A stretch of DNA of 64,000 nt from Actinoplanes couchii (GTDB taxonomy: Bacteria; Actinomycetota; Actinomycetes; Mycobacteriales; Micromonosporaceae). The position numbers and the translations under genes are program-made. The notes under the pieces are model-generated. The model worked only from the letters and a program-made list of their open reading frames with translations, was not told the origin of the DNA and made no database searches. The DNA lies in assembly GCF_016862075.1 (NCBI RefSeq), contig NZ_BOMG01000035.1, forward strand, positions 62,001 to 126,000, in the 5' to 3' direction. Of the stretch, positions 50,067 to 58,900 are shown piece after piece. Every line of letters begins with the position of its first letter. Positions within the stretch are counted from its first letter, which is position 1.

Positions 50067-51280
50067 CGACAGTGGAATTCCGTACCGCCGAGGCTCTCGC
50101 GGACGCCGAACGCTGGACCGCCCACAACTACCACCCGCTGCCGGTGGTGGTCGCCGAGGCCGAGGGCGCCTGGGTGACCGACGTCGACGGCCGCCGCTAC
50201 CTGGACTTCCTGGCCGGGTACTCGGCGCTCAACTTCGGGCACCGGCACCCCGGGCTGATCGCCGCCGCCCACGCCCAGCTCGACCGGGTCACCCTGACCA
50301 GCCGGGCCTTCGTGCACGACCGGTTCGCCGAGTTCTGCGGCGCCCTGGCGCGACTGTGCGGCAAGGACCTGGTGCTGCCGATGAACACCGGCGCCGAGGC
50401 GGTGGAGACCGCGATCAAGGTGGCCCGTAAGTGGGGTTACCAGGTCAAGGGTGTGCCGGACGGGCAGGCCGAGATCATCGTCGCGGCGGACAACTTCCAC
50501 GGGCGTACCACCACGATCGTCAGTTTCTCCACCGATCCGGACGCGCGTGCCGACTTCGGCCCGTACACCCCCGGGTTCGTGGTCGTCCCCTACGGCGATC
50601 TGGACGCGGTCCGCGCCGCGATCACCCCGAACACCGTCGCCGTGCTGATGGAGCCGATCCAGGGCGAGGCCGGGGTGCTGGTGCCGCCGGCCGGGTTCTT
50701 CGCCGGGCTGCGCGAACTGTGCACCGGCAGCGACGTGCTGCTGATCGCCGACGAGATCCAGTCCGGCCTGGGCCGCACCGGGAAGACCTTCGCGATCGAG
50801 CACGAGGGTGTCGTCCCGGACATGTACGTGCTCGGCAAGGCGCTGGGCGGCGGCATCGTGCCGGTCTCCGCGGTGGCCGCCGACCGGGCCGTGCTCGGGG
50901 TGCTGAAGCCGGGGGAACACGGCTCCACCTTCGGCGGCAACCCGCTGGCCTGCGCGGTCGGCGCCGAGGTGGTCACGCTGCTGGCCGGCGGCGAGTTCCA
51001 GGAGCGCTCGGACCGGCTCGGCGCCCGGCTGCACAGCGGCCTGACGGCGCTGATCGGGCACGGTGTGGTGGCGGTCCGCGGGCGCGGTCTCTGGGCCGGC
51101 GTGGACATCGACCCGGCGCTGATGACCGGGCGGCAGGCGTGCGAGCGGCTCGCCGAGCGGGGTGTGCTGGTGAAGGACACCCACGGCTCGACGATCCGGC
51201 TGGCGCCACCGCTGGTGGTCACCGAGGAGGAGATCGACCAGGCGCTCGCGCACCTGGCCGATGTCCTGAAGTCGAGCTAG
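50063..51280 (+). CDS. rocD: Ornithine--oxo-acid aminotransferase
   Basis: A 405-residue class III aminotransferase converting ornithine and 2-oxoglutarate to glutamate semialdehyde. PLP motifs are clear: NTGAEAVETAIKVARKWGY, FHGRTTT, IADEIQSGLGRTGK and LGKALGGGIVPVSAV with the PLP lysine. FLAGYSALNFGHRHPG is typical of OAT. The GTG at 50063 overlaps the upstream stop (GTGA) and has GGAGG 8 bases before it. The stop overlaps the convergent FHA gene stop in CTAG. Confidence 0.94.
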   Translation: MTTVEFRTAEALADAERWTAHNYHPLPVVVAEAEGAWVTDVDGRRYLDFLAGYSALNFGHRHPGLIAAAHAQLDRVTLTSRAFVHDRFAEFCGALARLCGKDLVLPMNTGAEAVETAIKVARKWGYQVKGVPDGQAEIIVAADNFHGRTTTIVSFSTDPDARADFGPYTPGFVVVPYGDLDAVRAAITPNTVAVLMEPIQGEAGVLVPPAGFFAGLRELCTGSDVLLIADEIQSGLGRTGKTFAIEHEGVVPDMYVLGKALGGGIVPVSAVAADRAVLGVLKPGEHGSTFGGNPLACAVGAEVVTLLAGGEFQERSDRLGARLHSGLTALIGHGVVAVRGRGLWAGVDIDPALMTGRQACERLAERGVLVKDTHGSTIRLAPPLVVTEEEIDQALAHLADVLKSS

Positions 51281-52422
51281 CGGCCGACCGGGCGGAAGGC
51301 CATCGTCGGGGCCTCGCCCATCACCGACTCCGGCTGCACCATGCCGCCGCTGGACCAGAGCCGCGAACGCCCGACCAGGACGTTGTGGTACAGCTCGACG
51401 ATGTCGTCGATGTTGACCGGGCGGCTCTCGTCCCGGCGCAGCGTGATCCGCACGTCGTCGTCCATCGACCCGTTGGGCCGGACGCCGGATCCGTTCATGC
51501 TGATGTCGGTGACGGTGATCTCGCCGTTGCGCAGCGACAGCTGGACGTGCCCACGGCTGATCCATTTCCGGGCCTCGTCGCTGAGCCACTGGCCCAGCAT
51601 CACGCCGCCGCCCTCGGGGGCCCGGCCGATCACCACGGCCCGGTCCTCGGAGACCACAAAACGCTGCCGGATGACCCCGTCGACGCGGACCGAGAAGATC
51701 TCGGTCGCCGGGCGGGGCCCGACGTCGCGGAGCCGGTCGCCGTGCCGGGGGCAGGTCGGCACCCCGGAGCGCATCGCCGGCGGCGGCTGCGAGACCGGGC
51801 TGGTGTAGGTGCGCATGTCGGCGAACGGGCTGTCCGCGTCGCCGCCGTCGCCGTAGGCGTTGCAGCTCATCGACGGGCACTGCCAGACCCGGGCGAGCAG
51901 CCGGTCGCCGAGCGGGGAACGCGGCACCGGCGGCGCCACCTCACCCCGGCCGACCCGGGCCACCAGCGCCGGACCGCCCTGGCCGGAGACCAGCGCGAGC
52001 AGCCGGCCCGGCTCGGTCACCCAGGGGCGGTGGCTGCGGAAGTGGTCCTCCCGATCGCGGGTGAGGACCGGCAGGCCGAGCATCTCGGCCACCTCGAGCG
52101 GCCGGTCGTCGACCGACGGGACGACCTCCACCTTGCCGTCGTCGGCCCAGCGGCGCACCACCATGCGCTCGTTGGAGGTCAGATCGGTGTCGGAGAGCAG
52201 TGCCCGGGGCACCACGGCGTAGACCGGGACGTTCTCCTCGGACATGTAGCGCCCGAGCGCGTCGACCAGGAGCCCGAGACGCACCAGGCTGGCCGGCCGG
52301 CCTCCGTCGAGGTCCGCGTAACGCACGACCTCGGACAGATCCACCACGGCCCGGGCGAGCCCCGGATCGGTGGTGAGCCGGGTCTCGATGGCGTCGAGGA
52401 CCTTGCTGACCTCGAATCTCAC
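51277..52422 (-). CDS. FHA-domain protein with possible PIN/NYN-like N-terminus and zinc ribbon
   Basis: A 381-residue soluble protein. The C-terminal FHA domain (about 250-350) has the phosphothreonine-binding pattern VVIGRAPEG, ISRGHVQL and DISMNGSGV. A Cys-rich link has CPSMSC and CPRHGD (about 182-227), which could hold zinc. The N-terminal 130 residues alternate beta/alpha with acidic residues in VVDLSEV, SVDDRPLEVAEMLGLPVLTRDRED; this spacing resembles PIN/NYN nuclease folds, an inference only. Start is GTG at 52422 with GGGGAGG 5 bases upstream. An FHA protein could read phosphorylation by the Ser/Thr kinases of this genome. Confidence 0.8.
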   Translation of the reverse strand: MRFEVSKVLDAIETRLTTDPGLARAVVDLSEVVRYADLDGGRPASLVRLGLLVDALGRYMSEENVPVYAVVPRALLSDTDLTSNERMVVRRWADDGKVEVVPSVDDRPLEVAEMLGLPVLTRDREDHFRSHRPWVTEPGRLLALVSGQGGPALVARVGRGEVAPPVPRSPLGDRLLARVWQCPSMSCNAYGDGGDADSPFADMRTYTSPVSQPPPAMRSGVPTCPRHGDRLRDVGPRPATEIFSVRVDGVIRQRFVVSEDRAVVIGRAPEGGGVMLGQWLSDEARKWISRGHVQLSLRNGEITVTDISMNGSGVRPNGSMDDDVRITLRRDESRPVNIDDIVELYHNVLVGRSRLWSSGGMVQPESVMGEAPTMAFRPVGR

Positions 52423-52575
52423 GAGTCCTCCCCCTGTTCGTACACCTGCTGGTCCTCCGACCATCATGCCCCGCCCATGATCAATTTCGAAACCGGGGCC
52501 GACCGGTGTCCGTTTGCTGACACGGCCGATCGGGCAAGAGTCGGAGATCGACCGGCGTCTTCAGGAAGGACGATC

Positions 52576-53373
52576 ATGCGGGCACCAGTACTGGCAGTAG
52601 CCGCCGTCATCGCACTGGCGGGCTGCGCCGAACAGGGCGGGACGTCTCCCGGGACACCCACCGCGCCCTCCGCGCCCGCGACCGCCGCACCCTCGGCGTC
52701 CTCGTCGGCCGCCGACCCCGCGGCGACCTCGGACCTGGCCAAGGCCACCGCGGCCCTGGGCACCAGCAGCTTCCGCGCGACCGTAACCGCCGGCACCGGG
52801 TTCAACCTGGTCGCGGCGATCGACGCGCCGAACGGCAAGGGCAGCGCGGAGCTGACCGCCACCGGCACCAACACCCAGCTCACCGTCAAGTCGCTGCTGC
52901 TGGGCCAGGACCTCTACGCGCAGATCCCCGGCGTGACCAAGGACAACACCTGGACCCACCTGGACATCGCGCGGCTGCCCGAGGGCGCGAACGTCGGCCT
53001 GCGCCCCGGCCAGATCGACCCGGTGAACACCGCGAACCTCCTCGGTTCCACCACGGACGTACGCTCCACCGGCTCGCGTTCGTACGCCGGCACCCTGGAC
53101 CTCACCAAGGCCGCCGGGGTCGCCGGGATCGACAAGGTGACCATCGACGGGTACGGCCCGGACGCGCGCACCGTGCCGTTCACCGCCGGCCTGGACGACC
53201 AGGGCCGTCTCTCCGTGCTGACCATCCAGCTGCCCGCCGTGGAAGGCAAGCAGAGCGCGCCGATCGAGGCGCTCTACACCGGTTACGGCGAGCCGGTGAC
53301 CGCCGAGCAGCCGCCGGCCGCGCAGGTGATCGAGGCGCCGGCCGACGTCTATCAGGCTCTCGGCGGCGCCTGA
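52576..53373 (+). CDS. Secreted lipoprotein (LppX/LprG-like)
   Basis: A 265-residue lipoprotein. Lipobox ALAGC gives Cys17 after MRAPVLAVAAVIALAGC, followed by a Pro/Ser/Ala linker to about residue 50. The rest is a beta-rich domain (FRATVTAGTGFNLVAAIDAPNGKGSAELTATG) similar in form to LprG/LppX carriers of lipids. AGGAAGGA lies 5 bases before the ATG. The stop region overlaps the convergent acyltransferase gene by 22 bp. Lipid binding is inferred from fold family. Confidence 0.85.
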   Translation: MRAPVLAVAAVIALAGCAEQGGTSPGTPTAPSAPATAAPSASSSAADPAATSDLAKATAALGTSSFRATVTAGTGFNLVAAIDAPNGKGSAELTATGTNTQLTVKSLLLGQDLYAQIPGVTKDNTWTHLDIARLPEGANVGLRPGQIDPVNTANLLGSTTDVRSTGSRSYAGTLDLTKAAGVAGIDKVTIDGYGPDARTVPFTAGLDDQGRLSVLTIQLPAVEGKQSAPIEALYTGYGEPVTAEQPPAAQVIEAPADVYQALGGA

Positions 53374-54407
53374 GTCCGGGGCGTCCACAAGGGGCGCGGT
53401 GCCGGTTGGTGCTCGTCGATCCAGGCGTCGATGCGGGCCCACCAGTCGTAGAGCCAGTCGATCCGTTCCTGCTCACCGGCCGGCACCTCCTCCGGAGGCA
53501 CACTCCAGAACCGCATCACCAGCTTCTTGTCCATCGGCAGCTCGCGCCAGACGTCGCCGACGGTGACCATCCGGTCCAGACCGGTGTGCGCCACGAAGAT
53601 GACCCCGGCGTCCGGGGCGGCGTCGATCGCGGCCAGCAGACCGCCCGGTTTCGGCGGCAGCAGGTTGCGCATCCGCTCGGCCCGCCCGGCCATGTCGTGC
53701 AGGCCCCGGGCCCGGAGCCGGGCGATCGCGTTGACCTTGCGGCGGGGCGTGAAGTTGCCGCCCTCCGGGAAGATCACGAAGGCGTCGTTCTCGTCCAGCC
53801 CGGTGGCCAGCTCGCCGATCTGCTCCTCCAGCGTCGCCGTCCGCGTCCGGCCCGGTGAGATGAACCGGTTGGGCAGGCGGTTGAGCAGCACGTCCACCGC
53901 CGGATCCCACTGCAGCGCGGCTTTCAGCACGATCCGCGGCTCCCGGTCGAACCAGTTGACCAGGCCGTGGATCAGCGTGAACGAGTCGCCCGGACCGGCG
54001 TGCCGGCTGGCCACGATCTCCGGGCGGCCGGGCTGGGCGGTGTCCGGGTCGGTGCCGACCACCTCGATCTCCAGGTGCAGCGACCACTTCGCGAACCAGA
54101 ACAGGATCCGCAGGAAGAAGCCGGTCAGCACGTAGTGGGCCCGCTGGAACCAGGGCGAGCGGATCTGCCACCCGAACCCCGACGCCACCCACAGTACGGC
54201 CAGCGACACCAGGGCGAACGCGTCCCACACCAGGTAGACGATCATCAGGAAGACCAGGCGCGGCACCCGCAGCCGGCCGGCCACCAGCGGGGAGACCGCC
54301 AGCGCCAGCAGCAGCCAGAGCGGCAGGGTGGTCAGTGCCGTCACGGCCAGGAGGATCACCGTGGGGGCGAGGACGAGACGCCGCACCCAGACCGGGGGCA
54401 GTCCCAT
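53352..54407 (-). CDS. PlsC-type lysophospholipid acyltransferase
   Basis: A 351-residue membrane-associated acyltransferase. Two or three N-terminal helices (about 12-75) are followed by the HX4D catalytic motif (RHAGPGDSF) and FVIFPEGGNFTPRRK. It adds an acyl chain to a lysophospholipid. Its ATG overlaps the patatin gene stop (TGATG), so an acyltransferase and an acylhydrolase are co-translated. The stop overlaps the convergent lipoprotein gene. Confidence 0.9.
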   Translation of the reverse strand: MGLPPVWVRRLVLAPTVILLAVTALTTLPLWLLLALAVSPLVAGRLRVPRLVFLMIVYLVWDAFALVSLAVLWVASGFGWQIRSPWFQRAHYVLTGFFLRILFWFAKWSLHLEIEVVGTDPDTAQPGRPEIVASRHAGPGDSFTLIHGLVNWFDREPRIVLKAALQWDPAVDVLLNRLPNRFISPGRTRTATLEEQIGELATGLDENDAFVIFPEGGNFTPRRKVNAIARLRARGLHDMAGRAERMRNLLPPKPGGLLAAIDAAPDAGVIFVAHTGLDRMVTVGDVWRELPMDKKLVMRFWSVPPEEVPAGEQERIDWLYDWWARIDAWIDEHQPAPRPLWTPRTQAPPRA

Positions 54408-55249
54408 CACTCGGCCGGCAGGGGATGCACGTTGGCGGTCAGATAGCGCCGGGACGCGGTGTAGGCCCGGCTGATCCGGCGGCCGACCGCGGCCATGTCC
54501 CGATAGGCCCACGGCGAGTCGACCTCGCCCTCGCCACCACTCGGCAGGACATGCACCCGGACGTCGTCCGGCAGCGACGCGATCTCGCGCGCGAACCGGT
54601 GCCGCCGGGCGATCTCGAACGCCACCTGTGCCACCTCCCACGGCCGCTTCGGCACGGCGAGCTGACGCTCCACCCGGCCGACCTGCAGCACGAAGATCAG
54701 TTTCGCCCCGAGCCGGACCGCTTCGCCGATCGGGATGGAGTTCACGATGCCACCGTCCACATAGTGTTCGCCACCGATCTCCATCGGCGGGAGCAACCCG
54801 GGCACCGCCGAGGACGCCAGCACCGCCTCGACCAGCGGACCGCTGTCGAACCAGTGCTCGGCCGCCCGCTCGATGCTGGCCGCGCAGCAGTGGAACGGCA
54901 CCTTCAGATCGGCGAAGGTGGCCGACTCGCCCAGCTCGGACTCCAGCAGCCGGCGCAGCGGGCGCGGCGAGTGCAGGTGGGTGCGGGCCGCGAACCGGCG
55001 CATCTGCCGGCCCAGCGAGTCGCCGTAGACCGCCGCCGCCTCCGGTGACGTCCAGAGCCGGACCAGCCGCTCGGTGACCCCCTCGGACGGATCGGAGGCG
55101 ACCAGGGCGCCGTTGACCGCGCCGATCGAGGTGCCGACCACCTGGTCCGGCCGGAACCCGGCCCGGAACAGGGCCCGCAGCATCCCCACCTCGACCGCGC
55201 CGAGGACACCCCCGCCACCGAGCACGAACGCCACCGGACCGTCGATCAT
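54407..55249 (-). CDS. Patatin-like phospholipase
   Basis: A 280-residue serine acylhydrolase. The oxyanion loop GGGGVLGAVEVGML, the nucleophile motif VVGTSIGAVNGA (GTSIG) and the catalytic Asp in YVDGGIVNSIPI (DGG) form the Ser-Asp dyad. Members cleave acyl chains from phospholipids. The ATG at 55249 has GGGAGG 8 bases upstream; the longer frame runs into the merR promoter. It is coupled to the PlsC gene and divergent from merR. Confidence 0.93.
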   Translation of the reverse strand: MIDGPVAFVLGGGGVLGAVEVGMLRALFRAGFRPDQVVGTSIGAVNGALVASDPSEGVTERLVRLWTSPEAAAVYGDSLGRQMRRFAARTHLHSPRPLRRLLESELGESATFADLKVPFHCCAASIERAAEHWFDSGPLVEAVLASSAVPGLLPPMEIGGEHYVDGGIVNSIPIGEAVRLGAKLIFVLQVGRVERQLAVPKRPWEVAQVAFEIARRHRFAREIASLPDDVRVHVLPSGGEGEVDSPWAYRDMAAVGRRISRAYTASRRYLTANVHPLPAE

Positions 55250-55278
55250 CCGACCATCCTCCCACCCCGTGCCGAGGC

Positions 55279-55309
55279 TTGCCTTGACGCCGGTGTCAGG
55301 GACTACCGT
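55279..55309 (+). promoter_or_regulatory. merR promoter with 19-bp spacer and MerR-type dyad
   Basis: TTGCCT (55279-55284), a 19-bp spacer and TACCGT (55304-55309) place the start point at the ATG at 55317. CCTTGAC (55282-55288) and GTCAGGG (55295-55301) form a near-perfect dyad inside the spacer. The overlong spacer and enclosed dyad are the classic MerR-regulated arrangement. Confidence 0.65.
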
Positions 55310-55316
55310 CGTGTTC

Positions 55317-55685
55317 ATGCTGATCGGAGAGCTGGCCGAGCGGGCCGGCACCAGTCCGCGGACGCTGCGCTACTACGAGGAGCACGGCCTGATCCGCCCA
55401 CGCCGCGACGCCAACGGCTACCGGCAGTACGACGACGGTGAGCTGCGCGTGGTGCACGAGATCCGGGCGCTGCTGGCCGACGGCTTCGGGGTCGGTGACA
55501 TCAGGCCGTTCGTGGAGTGCCTGCGGGCCGGCAACAGCGCCGGTCACGTCTGCCCGGACTCGGCCGTCGTGCTGCGCCGCAAGCTGGCCGAGGTGGACGA
55601 CTTCATCGATCAGCTCACCGCGGTCCAGGAGCGGCTGCGGGACCAGTTGCAGGAGATCAAATGCCATTTCGCCGTACGTGAATGA
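55317..55685 (+). CDS. MerR-family transcriptional regulator
   Basis: A 122-residue regulator. MLIGELAERAGTSPRTLRYYEEHGLIRPRRDANGYRQYDDGELRVVHEI is the MerR HTH, and the C-terminal helix (LAEVDDFIDQLTAVQERLRDQL) is the dimer coiled coil. One Cys in GHVCPDS could sense ligand. The first residue follows a TACCGT -10 by 7 bases. It diverges from patatin/plsC, its possible targets, but may only control itself. Confidence 0.92.
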   Translation: MLIGELAERAGTSPRTLRYYEEHGLIRPRRDANGYRQYDDGELRVVHEIRALLADGFGVGDIRPFVECLRAGNSAGHVCPDSAVVLRRKLAEVDDFIDQLTAVQERLRDQLQEIKCHFAVRE

Positions 55686-55901
55686 CTAGTCCAGTTCCGG
55701 CATGGCCACGGGTTGTGGTCGGGGGTGGCAGGTGCCGCACTGGACGGCGTCCTCCACCACCAGCGCCTCAGCCCGGTCCCGCACCTGCGAGCGGGTCACC
55801 TCCAGCAGGTACGGGCCGAAGCGCGCGTGCTCGGCACACACGCCCCGGCCACAGAACCGGCATGTCGCTCGGGCGCCCTCGGCGCAGAACCAGCAGAGCA
55901 T
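55686..55901 (-). CDS. Small Cys-rich zinc-ribbon-like protein (DUF2180-like)
   Basis: A 71-residue protein with CWFC at the start, CRFCGRGVCAEHARF and CGTCHPR at the end. The CxxC pairs plus His could form one or two zinc sites, as in DUF2180/B-box-like proteins. GAGGAG lies 8 bases before the ATG. It follows the large M50 protein gene by 35 bp on the same strand. The stop directly abuts the convergent merR stop. Confidence 0.75.
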   Translation of the reverse strand: MLCWFCAEGARATCRFCGRGVCAEHARFGPYLLEVTRSQVRDRAEALVVEDAVQCGTCHPRPQPVAMPELD

Positions 55902-55936
55902 GGGCGGCCACTCCTCACTGACGCGGCCGCCCGGGG

Positions 55937-58900
55937 TCAGTCGCCGGACGGGTCCGCGATCGACGGATCGGGTGCGGGCGTCGTGGTCGTCGGATCCGGC
56001 GCCGGAGTGGTGGTCGTCGGGTTCGGAGCCGGCGTCGTCGTGGTCGTCGTCGGTTTCGGGCTGCTGGTCCGGGTGGTGGTCGGCCGGCTGGTCGGCACCG
56101 TGATGGTCGGCGCCGTCGTGGTCGGCCGGGTCGTCGCGCCGGTCGTCGGCGTGGTGGTCTCGTCGTCGCCGGGCGAGTCCACCTCCTCGTCACCGGTACC
56201 CGCCACGCTAGTCGAAGTGGACGGTTCCGGGGAGATCGAGGCGCTGGGCTCGACGGGCGGCCCGGACTCCCCGGCCGGCGACTCGCTCGGCTCGGTCTCG
56301 GTCGGCTTCTTGACCTCGACCCCGTCGCCGCAGTTCAGCGCCTCGCCACTGGCCGGGGCGCCGGCGCCGGCGACGGTCACCGCACCGGTCGAGACGGCGA
56401 CACCCGCCGAGTCGACCGAGTACCAGGCCCGGCCGGCGCTGGCCACGTCACCCTGGGCGCGCAGCACGGTCAGGCCGAGCGGCTGGAACGCCCCGCTCGG
56501 GCTGCTCGTGTCGGCCAGCAGCCGCCCGTTCTCCAGGGTCAGCCGGCCGGACGGGGCGGACTGCCGCCCGTCTTCGACACCGACCCCGGTGACCTCGACC
56601 CGCGAGTCGCCGCAGAGCACCACGGCGGCGCCACCGGGGAAGGTCAGCATCGCCACCCCGCCACCGGGCACGTCGATCCGGGAGCCGGTCGCCAGATAGC
56701 GCCGGTCGCCGGCGGACAGCGCGGTGCTCTGCCGGTCGGCGAGCGCGGTCGCGGAACCCCGCTGCACGCTGAGCATCACCCGCTCGGCCGGCATCTCGGC
56801 CCAGGCCGGGCCGGCCGACACGTTCACCAGCAGGCTGCCGACCGCGAACACCAGCATCAGGCTGGTGAAGCCCCACATCCGGCGCTCGAAGTGATGGTCC
56901 ACGTCGAACTGTTCGTCGGCGTCCGGCGGGCCGGGCGGCACCGCCAGCGGCGGGTGCGCGGAACCGGGACGGGCCACCGCCGGGGTGCTCGGGCGCAGGG
57001 CCGGCATCGGGACGCCGGGCCCGTACGAGCCGATCAGCGGGGGAAGGTCGGACGCGTTCGGGATGACCCAGAGCCGGACCGGGGTGCGGGCCTGCGCCAC
57101 CATGCCGGGGCTGCCGTCACCGACCGGGCCGACCAGGGTGCCGCGGCGCAGCTCGACCCCGTCCGGCATGGCGATCACGCCGGATTCGACGACCACCGCG
57201 TGGGTCGGGCCGGGCAGCATCACCGGCGCGCCCGGCTCCAGGTCGGACGCGTGCGCGGCGGCGATCAGGGCCAGCCGCTGGTCCTCCTCCAGCGCGGCGA
57301 GCGCCGGGGTGTCGGCGAACAGCGCCTCGGCCTCGGCCCGCTCCTGCGGCGGCGGGCCGGGCATCGGCCCGATCACGGTCGCCACCGTGGACGCCGGCAT
57401 CGAGAGCAGGGTGACGCCGGCGGTGTGCCAGTCGAGCTGGGCGCTGCGGCCGGTCAGAGCGGTGGCCAGGCCGACCACGCCGCCGGGGCCGACGTGGTGC
57501 CGGATGGTGCCGCCCGGGTCGCCCGGACGGCGGCCGTGCATCGCGCCCTCGATCACCACGTGCACCGCGCCCTGGGTGTCCCCGGCGGACACGATCTGCC
57601 GGCCGGTCGGCGGGCGGGCCCAGCGGGCCCGGGCCGCCAGCGCGTTCAGTGACGGCTCGGGCAGACCGCCCAGCTCGGAGGCGCGCAGCGCGGCCACCCG
57701 GCGGGGCATGTCGGCCTCCCGGTCCCGTTCGGCGGCCTGCTGGCGCCACCGGCGGAAGGTCCGGGCCAGGCGGCCGAGCAGGAAGTAGAGCGGCGGGGCG
57801 ATCACGCCGAGGACGATCACCACGAGCAGCAGGCGGGAGACGATCCCCTCGTACCAGAGGCCGACCGCGAGACCGTGGATCCGGTCGGTCCACAGCCGGT
57901 AACCGAGACCCACCGCGCCGACCAGCCAGAGCGCGGCGAGGAAACCGTAGAGGGCGACCAGGCGGCCCTCCCGGTCCAGCGAACGCCAGCGCGGGCCGCG
58001 GCGGCGCAGGCGGCCACCCAGCCAGGACAGGCCGCGGGCCCGGACGTCCGGGATCTCCAGCCAGTCCATCAGCAGGTATTTGCCGTCCAGCGGCAGCAGC
58101 GGGCTGAGGTTGAAGAACGTGTGCAGGTAGAAGAGGAAGGCCAGCTTGAACGTGATCCCGGCGGCGGCCGGCCAGGCGAACCCGACGACCTGCAGCAGCC
58201 CGGCCAGGCCCAAGGCGGTGGCCGGACCGGCGGCGGTGACCGCGAGCCGGGCCCGGCGGCCGGCCATCCACACGTCGCTGGTGTCGACGAAGACCGACGG
58301 GACACCGAAGTAGAGCATCAGCCCGGCGGCCGGCACCTCCCGGCCGACACGTTTCGCGGCGAGCGCGTGACCGAACTCGTGTATCGCCAGCACCACCACG
58401 TTCAGTGACACCAGGACGACGGCACCGAGCAGGTACGAGTCGCCGACCAGGAACAGCGACCGGCTGCCGCGCTGCCAGGTGAGCGCGAAGAGCAGCACCC
58501 CGGCCACCGCCAGCAGCGCGCCGAGCCAGACCGCGACCCGGGTGAAGAGGAACCGGCCGGCCGACCGGTACAGAGCGGTGACCAGGCCGTCCACCGGGAG
58601 CGAGAGGACCACCCGGCCGCGGGCGGCGGCGACCAGCGAGTCACCGACCCGGCGGGGCAGCGGCTCCCGGCGCATGTCGCGCAGCGGGCGGAAGGCGTCC
58701 ACCGGGAGTTCTTCGAGCATCCGGTTGGCGGCCAGGTCGGCCACCACCCGGCGGACCTGGTCCGGAGCGAGCCGGCCGGCGATCCGGGCGAACTCGGCGA
58801 CCAGCCGGGCCACCGTGCTGTCGCCGTCCATCATCAGCGCGAGCTGGTACTCCTCCGGGGTCAGCCGCAGGTACGAGGAGCGACCGCCGTCCTCGGGCGA

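Noticed and set aside
50431..53373. 980-codon frame running into the lipoprotein gene
   Set aside because: Its upstream part overlaps rocD and the FHA gene in another frame. Only the ATG at 52576 has a ribosome site and signal peptide.
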